Shown here piece by piece: positions 52,944-61,761 of a stretch of 64,000 nt of DNA (its first letter is position 1; the number at the start of each line of letters is the position of its first letter). The notes beneath the pieces were generated by a model. The model saw only the letters and a list, made by a program, of their open reading frames with translations. It was not told where the DNA came from and made no database searches. Position numbers and translations under genes: made by a program. The stretch comes from Loigolactobacillus binensis. Its GTDB lineage: Bacteria; Bacillota; Bacilli; Lactobacillales; Lactobacillaceae. Location: NCBI RefSeq assembly GCF_005405165.1, contig NZ_BJDN01000005.1:79151-143150 (forward strand), written 5' to 3'.

Positions 52944-53897
52944 TCAAGGCTGATCGTGATTTTTTATTTGATCCTGATTCCCGATTTTTACCGCCAGATC
53001 GATCAATGCTTTTTCCTGGCTAGTCAATAATCGGTCACGTTTATAAGCGATCACCGTCTCGCTTTGTAATTCGGTGGTAGCTAATTGATAAGTGGCTAAC
53101 GGCGTAGTTGTTGGGTGGCTTTGCCAAACAGACCGCGGGACAAAAGTAGCGGCAGCGAACCCTTGTTGCACAAGCTTGATTCCCGTATTCAAACTAGCGG
53201 TACGTAAAACGACCCGCGGTTCAATATTATTTTTAGTTAAATATTGGGTCACCAAACGCTGAAAGCCAGAATTTTGATTTTCCATAATCACTGGCTGGCC
53301 GTCGATCAAAGCCCGACAATCATTGATCACGGTCACTTTTTGGGTTGGCCGTTGGTAGGAGGCGTGCTGCGGTGGCAATAACAAATATAGCGGTTCACGA
53401 TCAAATAATTGATAGTGGATCTTATGATTATCCACCGGTAAAACACCGATGTATAGATCCAAATTACCATTAAGCAACTCGTTTTCCACCTCACTGCTAG
53501 GATATTCAACTAGACGCAATTCAACCTCTGGATAACGCTGATGATAAGTCGGTAATAGACGCGGCAAAATCTGTTCCCCCAGTGATTGGGTGACGCCGAT
53601 CGTCAAGCGCCCATGTCCCGCCTCATTTAACGTCGCTAGGCCGTGATAAAGTGAATCATATTGGGCAATGATGTGCTGCAGCCGGCGCAAATAATATTCC
53701 CCAGCGTAAGTCAACTGCAATGGATGATGCTGGCGCTGAATCAAACGCGTGCCTAACGCGGTTTCTCGCTGCCGGATCAATTTGCTCAATGCCGGTTGCG
53801 TCATAAATAAGGACTCGGCGGCGGCCGTAATGTTACCGAGTTTAGCCACTGCTTCTAGAATCGCGCTAAACTGTTTATCTTTTTCCAATGGTGTCAT
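52944..53897 (-). CDS. LysR-family regulator, paired with the fused flavoprotein gene
   Basis: The 317-residue protein has the LysR helix-turn-helix (FSAILEAVAKLGNITAAAESLFMTQPALSKLIRQRETALGTRLIQR) and the substrate-binding fold (GRLTIGVTQSLGEQILPRLLPTYHQRYPEVELRLVEYPS). It is divergent from the 799-residue flavoprotein gene 201 bases away and likely controls it. The related but smaller locus at 25-28 kb has the same arrangement with its own LysR. AGGAG precedes the ATG. Confidence 0.92.
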   Translation of the reverse strand: MTPLEKDKQFSAILEAVAKLGNITAAAESLFMTQPALSKLIRQRETALGTRLIQRQHHPLQLTYAGEYYLRRLQHIIAQYDSLYHGLATLNEAGHGRLTIGVTQSLGEQILPRLLPTYHQRYPEVELRLVEYPSSEVENELLNGNLDLYIGVLPVDNHKIHYQLFDREPLYLLLPPQHASYQRPTQKVTVINDCRALIDGQPVIMENQNSGFQRLVTQYLTKNNIEPRVVLRTASLNTGIKLVQQGFAAATFVPRSVWQSHPTTTPLATYQLATTELQSETVIAYKRDRLLTSQEKALIDLAVKIGNQDQIKNHDQP

Positions 53898-54098
53898 GGT
53901 TCCAACTCCTATTTAACTTATATGCGTTTTTTAGTATAACTTTAGTCTAAAATAATTATTTCACAATTTGGCCAAAGCGACTAGTATAAAGTATGAAAGG
54001 CGTACCTAAGCGGTAATCCTTTCACAGCTCATTTTAAATATGATCAGCAAAAAGTTGATATATCGTATATAGCATAATAACTTAAGGAAGGTCATTAA

Positions 54099-56498
54099 AT
54101 GAAATTCATCGGTCTTATCGGTACCAATGCTACTATTTCCAATAATCGAATCTTACTCCAATACATGCAAAGTCACTTCGGTCCGCAACAGGACATTGAA
54201 ATTTGTGAAATTAATCAATTACCTTTATTCAATGAGGATCTTGCCGAACCGACGCCGGCCAGTGTGACCGCCTTGGCCGCCAAGATCTCTGCAGCTGACG
54301 GCGTGATCATTGCCACACCAGAATATGATCATTCGATTCCCGCTGCACTTAAAAGTGTGCTAGAGTGGCTTTCTTGCAAGATCCATCCGTTGACCAACAA
54401 GCCGGTGATGATCATCGGTGGTTCATTAGGCCCTCAAGGTGCATCCCGCGCCCAACAACATTTACGGCAGATCCTTGATTCACCCGGTGTTGGTGCATTA
54501 GTTTTGCCAAGCAATGAATTTCTACTAGGCCACGTGCAAGCTGCTTTTGATGTACACCAACAATTAAAAGATCCCCAAACAGTTAGCTTCCTAGAACAAT
54601 GCTTTACCCACTACCTTGATTTCACCAAAATGATCAATCAAAAATACGGCAAAACAGTGACCCAGGCAGCACCAACTGCTAAAATGACCTGGCAAGCTGC
54701 CTACGATGTGATCGTCATTGGCTTCGGGGCCGCTGGTGCCACTGCTGCCCGTTTTGCGGCTGATAATGGTGCTAAAGTCCTGTTGACCGACGCAGCGCCG
54801 GAAGGTCACGAAGGTGGCAACGTCCGCTATGCCGGTCAAGTTGTTGCCACTGGTGCCGACTATGATAAAATGTTGGCTTATTACAAGGCAATGCTTGGAC
54901 CGATCGATTTAGACGCCGACCTTTTACAGACCTACGTTCACGGCATGGTCAACATGCGCCAGTACTTCAAGGATTATCTCGATGTCGCTCAACCAGTTAG
55001 CTACAACGATACCTACAAAAATGGTAGCCGTGGTGAAGTAGCCAAAGGTTTGGCCCCAGAGTATCCGGAGTACGAAGGTGCCACGACTTTTGACTTAACG
55101 ACGGTCCACGAAGGCTTCTTCGATGCTGCCTTGTGGAAAAATCTCCGGCAACATGTAGTTGACCGTAATCAAAACATTGATGTTTGGTTAGCCGCTCCAG
55201 CGCAACATTTAATTCAGGACCCGGTTACAAAAGTGATCACCGGCGTTACGATCAAACGTAACGGTCAAAGCGTCAACATTCAAGCTAAAAACGGGGTTGT
55301 CTTGGCTTGTGGTGGTTTTGAAACCGACAAACAAGCGATCCAAGATTATTTAGGCGCACCCCATCTGGCACCGATCGGCACGTTATACAACCAAGGTGAC
55401 GGTATTAAAATGGCCGAAGAAATTGGCGCTGATATGTGGCACATGAAGAGTTACGAAGGTTTAGGCATGCTCGCCGGTATGACCTTTGCCACTCAACCTG
55501 GTGAACGCGGTAAATTAATTTTAGCGCCTTGGCCGGATCTATACACTGGGAGTATTTTTGTGGTCGGTGACGATGGCAGTCGCTACTTCCGCGAAGATGA
55601 AGCTAACCGGCACGGTCGCCTATACGCCCACGGTACTTGGCGGATCCCAACAGCGCAAGATCATCCTTATTTGATTTTCGATCAAAAACAATATGATCAA
55701 TTTAAGGCCGCAGAACCGCTACCTGACCCTGATTTCTTTAGTCGTGTGCTCAAGGCGGAGAGTTTCGCCGATTTAGCGGCTAAAATGCAACTAGACCCTG
55801 CTATTTTGCAACAGACTGTAACTGAGTTTAACCATTTTGCTGAAAATGGTGTCGACTACAGTCAGCATCGCGACACCGCAACCATGCGTGCTTTCGCTGC
55901 TGGGCCCTACTACGCCGTTAAATTAGAATCCGGTATGCTGAACACCCAAGGCGGTCCACGGCGTAATGCCCAAGCCGAGATCTTAAACACCAAGCAGCAA
56001 CCAATTCCGCATTTATACGGTGCTGGTGAACTCGGCGGTGCCAACGCTAACCAATACGCTGGCGGCAGCAACCTAGCCGAGTGCTTGATCTTCGGTAAAA
56101 TTGCTGGTGAAAATGCCGCGCAAGCTAAAGCAGCTACCAGCGCTGATCCCACGATCACCGTAAATACTAAACTTGATCTTGGTGGCAACGATCTAGGCCA
56201 CGAAGATTCCTTGGCGGCTATCACGGTCGGCCCTAATCAATATTTAGGCGTCAGTGACGCCGGAATCGGCGGTCAAGTTGTCGTCCGGGTCACTTATGCT
56301 GCCGACAAAATCGAAAATATTGAAGTGGTCAAGCAAAGTGAAAGTGAAGATGTCGGCAAAGCAGCCGTTGACCAACTCCCTGCTAAAATGATCGCCGCTA
56401 ATAGCTACGCTGTTGATGCTATTTCCGGTGCTTCAGCTTCCAGTAACGCACTTAAAAGTGCAGTTAAAAACGCTCTTGCTAAGGCAGTCAATGCCTAG
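54099..56498 (+). CDS. Three-domain flavoprotein: FMN reductase, FAD enoate/fumarate reductase, FMN-binding
   Basis: The 799-residue cytoplasmic protein fuses an NADPH-FMN-reductase domain (1 to about 180; GSLGPQGASRAQQHL near 108), an FAD_binding_2 fumarate/urocanate-reductase-type domain (GFGAAG at 208-213; GGSNLAECLIFGKIAGENAAQ near its end) and a C-terminal FMN_bind domain with DAISGAS (773-779). In that motif Ser779 is the likely covalent FMN site made by ApbE. Electrons could pass NAD(P)H to FMN to FAD to an unsaturated acid. No ApbE gene is in view. Confidence 0.88.
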   Translation: MKFIGLIGTNATISNNRILLQYMQSHFGPQQDIEICEINQLPLFNEDLAEPTPASVTALAAKISAADGVIIATPEYDHSIPAALKSVLEWLSCKIHPLTNKPVMIIGGSLGPQGASRAQQHLRQILDSPGVGALVLPSNEFLLGHVQAAFDVHQQLKDPQTVSFLEQCFTHYLDFTKMINQKYGKTVTQAAPTAKMTWQAAYDVIVIGFGAAGATAARFAADNGAKVLLTDAAPEGHEGGNVRYAGQVVATGADYDKMLAYYKAMLGPIDLDADLLQTYVHGMVNMRQYFKDYLDVAQPVSYNDTYKNGSRGEVAKGLAPEYPEYEGATTFDLTTVHEGFFDAALWKNLRQHVVDRNQNIDVWLAAPAQHLIQDPVTKVITGVTIKRNGQSVNIQAKNGVVLACGGFETDKQAIQDYLGAPHLAPIGTLYNQGDGIKMAEEIGADMWHMKSYEGLGMLAGMTFATQPGERGKLILAPWPDLYTGSIFVVGDDGSRYFREDEANRHGRLYAHGTWRIPTAQDHPYLIFDQKQYDQFKAAEPLPDPDFFSRVLKAESFADLAAKMQLDPAILQQTVTEFNHFAENGVDYSQHRDTATMRAFAAGPYYAVKLESGMLNTQGGPRRNAQAEILNTKQQPIPHLYGAGELGGANANQYAGGSNLAECLIFGKIAGENAAQAKAATSADPTITVNTKLDLGGNDLGHEDSLAAITVGPNQYLGVSDAGIGGQVVVRVTYAADKIENIEVVKQSESEDVGKAAVDQLPAKMIAANSYAVDAISGASASSNALKSAVKNALAKAVNA

Positions 56499-56556
56499 CT
56501 AAGGTGATAATGCCAAAAGGCCCAGCAAGCGGATGATTGCTGGGCCTTTTTTTAGT

Positions 56557-57183
56557 TTAAACATAAAATTGACTGAAAACCTGGTCTAGATCCTGTGCTG
56601 CGGCGGTTAAAACTTCAGCAGCCGGCAATGTTGCCGTCCCCTGCGCGCGGGCAATGTAGAATTGGTCAAAACCCATGATCTCTTCGAACATTTTCTGCAA
56701 ATAAAACCGCGAGAATTCCAGCGACGTATAGCGGTCGTCGTTGGTGTAGATCGAGCCGCTGGCCTGCAACAACAGCACTTTATAATTAGCCGTCATCAAG
56801 CCCACTGACCCATCGGCAGTATACTTAAACGTTTCCCGGGCGATCAAAATATTGTCCAAATAGTCTTTCAGCCGTGATGTGACGTTGAAATTGTGCAGCG
56901 GTGACACGATCACGATGCGCTGGTGAGCCTTGAATTGCGCCAGTAAGTCGGCTGAGGTTTGCGCCAACGCTGCCGCATCCGCCGCTAACGTTGGCTGGTT
57001 CCAAACTTTAAGTAGCTGGACTTCTTCGATCCGCGGAATTTGTGTAGCGTATAGATTTAAAATCGTCGGCGTGGCGCCAGGAAATTGAGCCGCAAATTTA
57101 GTCAGGAACATTTCCTGCAGCTTAGTGGAAAAATGGGCCTTGTTAGTTAAATCTGGTTGCGCGTTGATAATTAATGTTTGCAT
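56557..57183 (-). CDS. Flavodoxin-fold NAD(P)H quinone/azo reductase
   Basis: The 208-residue protein starts MQTLIINAQPDLTNKAHFSTKL, contains RIVIVSPLHNFNVTSRLKDYLDNILIARETF near residue 82-110, and LLLQASGSIYTNDDRY, all typical of the AzoR/AcpD FMN-dependent reductases. It reduces quinones or azo compounds with NAD(P)H in the cytoplasm. It is divergent from a WYL-domain regulator, with a 10-7-10 palindrome between. The true electron acceptor in the cell is not known. Confidence 0.87.
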   Translation of the reverse strand: MQTLIINAQPDLTNKAHFSTKLQEMFLTKFAAQFPGATPTILNLYATQIPRIEEVQLLKVWNQPTLAADAAALAQTSADLLAQFKAHQRIVIVSPLHNFNVTSRLKDYLDNILIARETFKYTADGSVGLMTANYKVLLLQASGSIYTNDDRYTSLEFSRFYLQKMFEEIMGFDQFYIARAQGTATLPAAEVLTAAAQDLDQVFSQFYV

Positions 57184-57214
57184 GTTAGAACCTCTCTACT
57201 TCACTTTTAAGGTA

Positions 57215-57241
57215 GTTAATTAGCAAAGAACGCTAATTAAC
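57215..57241. promoter_or_regulatory. Palindrome between the azoreductase-like gene and the WYL regulator
   Basis: GTTAATTAGC (57215-57224) and GCTAATTAAC (57232-57241) flank AAAGAAC. It lies 32 bases before the azoreductase start and is a likely operator for a redox or ligand-sensing regulator, perhaps the WYL protein. Confidence 0.6.
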
Positions 57242-57369
57242 TTCGATGTTACGGACGATGACCATTCTTGTGGCAAAAATCGTACCGCAAGAAACATGGC
57301 TTCTCGTTTGTTACAATGAGTATAAACAAAAAAGGCGCCAAAACATGGCACCTTTAGATCGGAGTTGCT

Positions 57370-58305
57370 ATGAAAAAATCAGAACGCTTGAATCAGGAAC
57401 TTATTTTTCTCAGCGCACAACACGTCTTTCAATTACGCGACTTGATGACCGAATTTAATATTTCCAAACGAACCGCGTTACGTGATATCGCCGAATTGGA
57501 AACGTTAGGCCTGCCGTTTTACGTAGAAAATGGCCGCCATGGTGGCTACCATTTGATCAGTCAGAAATTATTGACGCCGATTTATTTTAATAAAGAAGAG
57601 ATCCGCGCCATCTTTTTTGCCTTAGAGGCGTTGAACTCGTTATCGAGTACCCCGTTTGAAAAGTCCTACCCGCAGATCCGCCAGAAATTATTGGCGACGA
57701 TGCCAGCGGCGCAACAGGCCGACATCACTAAAGTGCTGGATGTGATCCATTATTACAACGTGGCGCCGATCAATGCGCCGGCGAACTTGGCAGCGATCAC
57801 CCAGGCGATTTTGGAAAATAAAATCGTTGCTGTGACGTATACGCAATACACGCCGGTAAAAACGCAGCTACAGATCTATGAACTTTTTTACCGCAACGGC
57901 ATCTGGTTCTGCAGCGCCTACGATCTGCAGCAAAAGCATTGGGGCACGTACCGCTGCGATTACATGACTGAATTGGCCATCGACCAGACCCAGACCGCCA
58001 CTTATTCCCAGGCCGAATTAAGTCAGTTACAGCAAGACTACGAGCAGCACTACCACGATATTCCGTTTAAATGCCGCTTGACCCCCTTCGGCAAGGAACT
58101 CTTTTTGAAAAATAATTACCCGAACATGACCTTGAAGACGATCGAGCAAGTGCCGTACATCACCGGTAGCTACAATCAAGAGGAGCTGGCGTACATGACC
58201 CACTATCTGATCACATTCGGTGAGCACGTGACGATTGAATATCCAGCGCAACTCAAGGCCAGTTATTTGCAGCAATTGCGGACGATCATGGCCCGTTATC
58301 AGTAA
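57370..58305 (+). CDS. WYL-domain transcriptional regulator (YafY/PafC-like)
   Basis: The 311-residue protein has an N-terminal DeoR-like helix-turn-helix (LMTEFNISKRTALRDIAELETLGLPFYVENGRHGGYHL) and then a WYL-type ligand domain with YRNGIWFCSAYDLQQKHWGTYRCDYM near residue 180-205, followed by a C-terminal extension. Such proteins sense small molecules or nucleic acids. It is divergent from the azoreductase-like gene and probably controls it. GGAG precedes the ATG by 6 bases. Confidence 0.85.
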   Translation: MKKSERLNQELIFLSAQHVFQLRDLMTEFNISKRTALRDIAELETLGLPFYVENGRHGGYHLISQKLLTPIYFNKEEIRAIFFALEALNSLSSTPFEKSYPQIRQKLLATMPAAQQADITKVLDVIHYYNVAPINAPANLAAITQAILENKIVAVTYTQYTPVKTQLQIYELFYRNGIWFCSAYDLQQKHWGTYRCDYMTELAIDQTQTATYSQAELSQLQQDYEQHYHDIPFKCRLTPFGKELFLKNNYPNMTLKTIEQVPYITGSYNQEELAYMTHYLITFGEHVTIEYPAQLKASYLQQLRTIMARYQ

Positions 58306-58308
58306 AAA

Positions 58309-58345
58309 AAAGCGAGGCCGTGACATAAGTCATGACCTCGTCCCT
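58309..58345. terminator. Terminator hairpin
   Basis: GCGAGG-C-TGAC and GTCA-G-CCTCG form an imperfect stem, with an A run on one side. It lies between the convergent WYL and second map genes. Confidence 0.6.
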
Positions 58346-58409
58346 ATTTATTAAACCTTAATCTGAAACATGGACCCAAAACCGACTTTGGGCTCACGCT
58401 CACTCAAAT

Positions 58410-59204
58410 TTATTTCAGTAAATATTTAGCATCAAATTCTGGATCTTGTGAAGTCAAAATTTTCGGCCCATCAGCGGTGATCACTAGTGTATGCTCGTAC
58501 TGGCAGCTCAGTGAGCCGTCCTCAGTAGTTACCGTCCAACCGTCGGGCGCGGAACTGTCACAGCGCCAATCGCCAACATTGACCATTGGTTCGATGGTGA
58601 TCGTCATGCCGGCCCGCAGGCGCAAACCTTTGCCGGCCTTGCCGTAACCGGGAACGTCCGGCGATTCGTGCATCGTCGGTTGAATGCCGTGACCGACGTA
58701 TTCGCGGACGTCGCCGTAACCTTGCTCATCCTCAACATAAGTTTGGATCGCATGGCCGATATCACCGACGCGATTGCCGACAACCGCCTGATCGATACCG
58801 AGATACAGCGCCTTTTTCGTGACTGCCATCAGATTTTTGACTTCATCACTAACTTCGCCCACCGCGTAGGCCCAGCAAGAGTCGGACATGTAGCCGTCCA
58901 CGGAAACCACGGTGTCAACTTTGACTAAGTCGCCGTCTTTCAATAGGACATCCTTGCGCGGAAAGCCGTGACAAACTTCATTGTTGATGCTGACACAAGT
59001 GGCGTATTCATAACCTTCGAAACCTTTTTCTTCTGGCTTAGCGTTATTTTCAGCCAAATAACGTAGCGCGAATTTTTCAATATCCCAGCTGGAAATACCA
59101 GGCTTGATAATTTTGCGTAAGCCGAGATGCATCCCAGCCAAAACGGCCCCGGATTTTTGCATCCCGCGAATTTCGCGAGCTGATTTTAATGTAATGAGTG
59201 ACAT
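58410..59204 (-). CDS. map: Methionine aminopeptidase, type I (second copy)
   Basis: The 264-residue protein is a close relative of the copy at 17988. All ligands are present: two Asp in VKVDTVVSVDGYMSDSCW, His in GHGIQPTMHE, Glu in TIEPM and Glu in QYEHTL, with NNEVCHGFPRK carrying the substrate His. The N-terminus MSLITLKSAREIRGMQKSG matches the first copy's MITLKSAREIEG. ATAGGAGG precedes the ATG. Two intact copies imply either redundancy or different substrate or regulation. Confidence 0.93.
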   Translation of the reverse strand: MSLITLKSAREIRGMQKSGAVLAGMHLGLRKIIKPGISSWDIEKFALRYLAENNAKPEEKGFEGYEYATCVSINNEVCHGFPRKDVLLKDGDLVKVDTVVSVDGYMSDSCWAYAVGEVSDEVKNLMAVTKKALYLGIDQAVVGNRVGDIGHAIQTYVEDEQGYGDVREYVGHGIQPTMHESPDVPGYGKAGKGLRLRAGMTITIEPMVNVGDWRCDSSAPDGWTVTTEDGSLSCQYEHTLVITADGPKILTSQDPEFDAKYLLK

Positions 59205-59361
59205 TAGATGAAATCCTCCTATGGATTTAAATTAATTGATTTAAAATAGCCAAGCTAATCATTTACGATCAACTACTTATATTCCATTATAGCCGTTTTT
59301 TAACGCTAGTGGGGAACTGTGCCATTTGCACAGTGGTCTCATTATTTTATATTGTAACTAC

Positions 59362-59389
59362 TTGACTTACAGTTAAAAAGTAATACAAT
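59362..59389 (+). promoter_or_regulatory. Promoter of the iron alcohol dehydrogenase gene
   Basis: TTGACT (59362-59367) and TACAAT (59384-59389) have 16-base spacing. ATTGTA/TACAAT with inner ACTT/AAGT arms form an imperfect inverted repeat around the promoter (about 59350-59389), a possible operator. Confidence 0.65.
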
Positions 59390-59423
59390 GGGCTTGTTAA
59401 ATAAAGTGCATGGAGGAAGAGTA

Positions 59424-60593
59424 ATGACTAAAAACTTTGATTTTTTAATGCCCAGTGTAAACTTTTTTGGTCCTGGTGTGATTGAAAAAATTGGTGATCG
59501 TGTTAATGCGTTGAACATGCGTAAACCCTTGATCATAACGGATAATTTCTTGGCCGGTGTCGCTGATGGCCCTGTTGCCCAAACGCTCACTTCCTTGAAA
59601 AAAGCCCACGTTGAGTACGTCCTTTATACTGGTGTGGAACCTAATCCAAAAATTCACAATATTCAAGCGGCTAAAAAATTATATCAAGAAAATAAATGTG
59701 ACAGTCTGATCACAATTGGCGGTGGCTCCGCTCACGATACTGGTAAAGGAACCGGCATTATTTTGACTAATGGTGATGATATTACCAAATTAGCCGGGAT
59801 CGAAACCTTAAAAAATCCGCTACCACCATTGATCGCAGTCAATACCACTGCCGGAACAGGTTCCGAATTGACGCGCCATTGTGTGATCACTAACCAAGCT
59901 ACCCATTTGAAATTTGTTATTGTTTCTTGGCGAAACGTTCCTTTAGTTTCATTCAATGATCCCATGTTACAACTGGATGTACCAGCTGCGCTAACTGCGG
60001 CAACGGGAATGGATGCCTTTGTTCAGGCCATTGAGCCATTTGTATCGACCAACGGAAATGCCATTACTGACGGTTTGTGTTTGCAGGCCATTAAATTGAT
60101 CGAAGGTAGCCTACGCGAAGCTGTTGCCAACGGTCATAATATCCAAGCACGGACAGATATGGTCCAAGCAGAAATGTTAGCAGGTATGGCCTTCAACAAC
60201 GCAGACCTTGGCTATGTTCACGCTATGGCCCATCAATTAGGTGGTCAGTACGACGCGCCGCATGGTGTCTGCTGCGCGCTGCTTTTGCCAGCTGTTGAAC
60301 AATACAATATTGTCGCCTGTCCTGAGCGCTTCGCCAAACTAGCGCAGGCTATGGGTGAGAACACAACTGGCCTATCGACCCGCGATGCCGCGGAGTTGGC
60401 GATCAAGGCCATGCGGCAAATGTCCCGCGACGTTGGTATTCCCAGCAGTATTAAGGCGATCGGTGCCAAACCAGAAGATTTCGAACTCATGGCCACCAAC
60501 GCTTTGAAAGATGGTAATGCCTTCTCTAATCCACGGAAAGGAACCAAAGCCGATATCATTAAGTTATTCCAAGCGGCTTACGATCAGGAGTAA
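59424..60593 (+). CDS. Iron-containing alcohol dehydrogenase
   Basis: The 389-residue enzyme belongs to the Fe-dependent group III alcohol dehydrogenases. ITIGGGSAHDTGKGTGIILTNG is the NAD(P)-binding block. The iron ligands are in GMDAFVQAIEPF (Asp), AMAHQLGGQYDAPHGVCCALLLP (two His). It interconverts alcohols and aldehydes, for example 1,3-propanediol or lactaldehyde types, as an NADH sink. ATG 59424 has GGAGGAAG 6 bases upstream; the frame opens 12 codons earlier. Two hairpins follow the stop. Confidence 0.92.
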   Translation: MTKNFDFLMPSVNFFGPGVIEKIGDRVNALNMRKPLIITDNFLAGVADGPVAQTLTSLKKAHVEYVLYTGVEPNPKIHNIQAAKKLYQENKCDSLITIGGGSAHDTGKGTGIILTNGDDITKLAGIETLKNPLPPLIAVNTTAGTGSELTRHCVITNQATHLKFVIVSWRNVPLVSFNDPMLQLDVPAALTAATGMDAFVQAIEPFVSTNGNAITDGLCLQAIKLIEGSLREAVANGHNIQARTDMVQAEMLAGMAFNNADLGYVHAMAHQLGGQYDAPHGVCCALLLPAVEQYNIVACPERFAKLAQAMGENTTGLSTRDAAELAIKAMRQMSRDVGIPSSIKAIGAKPEDFELMATNALKDGNAFSNPRKGTKADIIKLFQAAYDQE

Positions 60594-60601
60594 CGCCTTA
60601 A

Positions 60602-60641
60602 CGCAATTAACGTTCATGATTGATCGTAAACGTTAATTGCT
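60602..60641 (+). terminator. Hairpin after the alcohol dehydrogenase gene
   Basis: GCAATTAACGTT and AACGTTAATTGC flank a 16-base loop. The tail lacks a strong T run, so this may be a stabilising rather than terminating hairpin. Confidence 0.5.
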
Positions 60642-60664
60642 ACCTATCACTTTATAAAAACAAT

Positions 60665-60716
60665 AGATCACGCAACTGCCTGAATTCTAGTGGCTAATTG
60701 CGTGATCTGTTTTTCA
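60665..60716 (+). terminator. Terminator after the alcohol dehydrogenase gene
   Basis: AGATCACGCAA and TTGCGTGATCT flank a loop of about 22 bases and are followed by GTTTTTC. It fits the true transcript end. Confidence 0.7.
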
Positions 60717-60876
60717 TAGTTCTATTTTTAAGCTTGTACTGCTGGTCTAAAGCGCTAAATAAAAGTTTAACCGTTGCTTTTAGAAAGTCTGTGTAGCAGT
60801 GCTTTCATTGTGAGCACAGCTGGAAAGCACTGGCACTTGTTCTTACTTCCGGCGACCAAAGAGTTGATTACAGACC

Positions 60877-61565
60877 TTAACTAAAGATCCGCGCCACGAT
60901 TGCCGCAATATGAATCGCCGCTGGATTCAATAATGGCAAGGTGGCGGCCGTCGGTTTTAATAATAAAGGTAACTCAGTACAGCCCAACACGACGCCGTCA
61001 ATCTGTTGTTCAGTCTGTAGTTGCGCAATAATCGCCAAAAAGTCTTGACGCGTAGTTGGCTTGACGATTCCATTTCCAGTTCCGTTACGATTTTATGATG
61101 TATAAATTGTTGCTGCTGCAAATTTGGTGTGACCACTTCAATACCAGCAGCACGGAACGCCTGTTTGAAAAAAGCATGCTGCATCGTAAATTCTGTTCCT
61201 AGTAGCCCTAACTTTTTCAAGCCGAGTTGTTGCGCTTGAGCACAACTAGCCGTCACCATGCTTAGCATTGGTACCGGCTGCTGAATTTGGTCGAACACAA
61301 TGTGCGGTGTAATGCCGCACATGACCACAAAATCAGCGCCAGCGGCAGCCAATTGCTGGGCGGCCCGGGACAAGTAGTTGGCCACCGCAGTGTAATCTTC
61401 CTTTTCTAGCCAAGTAAACATTTGGTACATGTTGACGCTGTTGATCACTAATTCCGGCAACGTGGTTTGACTGCCGTATTGTTGCTGAAATTGCTGAATA
61501 ATGTCATGATAATACATCATGGTTGCTTCCGGGCCTAAACCCCCGATAATCCCAACTTTTTGCAT
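60877..61565 (-). pseudogene. Aspartate/glutamate racemase with frameshift
   Basis: The first part reads MQKVGIIGGLGPEATMMYYHDII and GADFVVMCGITPHI with the first catalytic Cys. At about 61073-61075 one base is missing from an A run (GAAAT where GAAAAT would continue ELENGIVKP). After that the correct reading lies in another frame: TTRQDFLAIIAQLQ, then GVVLGCTELPLLLKP with the second catalytic Cys, ending at 60877. The called 202-residue frame thus lacks its second active Cys. Sequencing error in the run is the alternative. Confidence 0.8.
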
Positions 61566-61761
61566 TTGCTCGCGACCTTTTTATGTATTTTTTCAGTAAT
61601 AAAGTGATTTTGATTAGCGCTAATATCATTCAGTGTAACCAAATCAGTGAGCCGTGACAAGTGAATTAACTGACCGCACAGGCAGTCATTGATTTGTATT
61701 TATCCGTTTAGTTTTATACAATAAACATTACGACTAAACGCTTTAAAAGGGGGCCTTCAGT

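Noticed and set aside
58668..58928. 86-codon plus-strand frame inside the second map gene
   Set aside because: Antisense shadow without a ribosome site.
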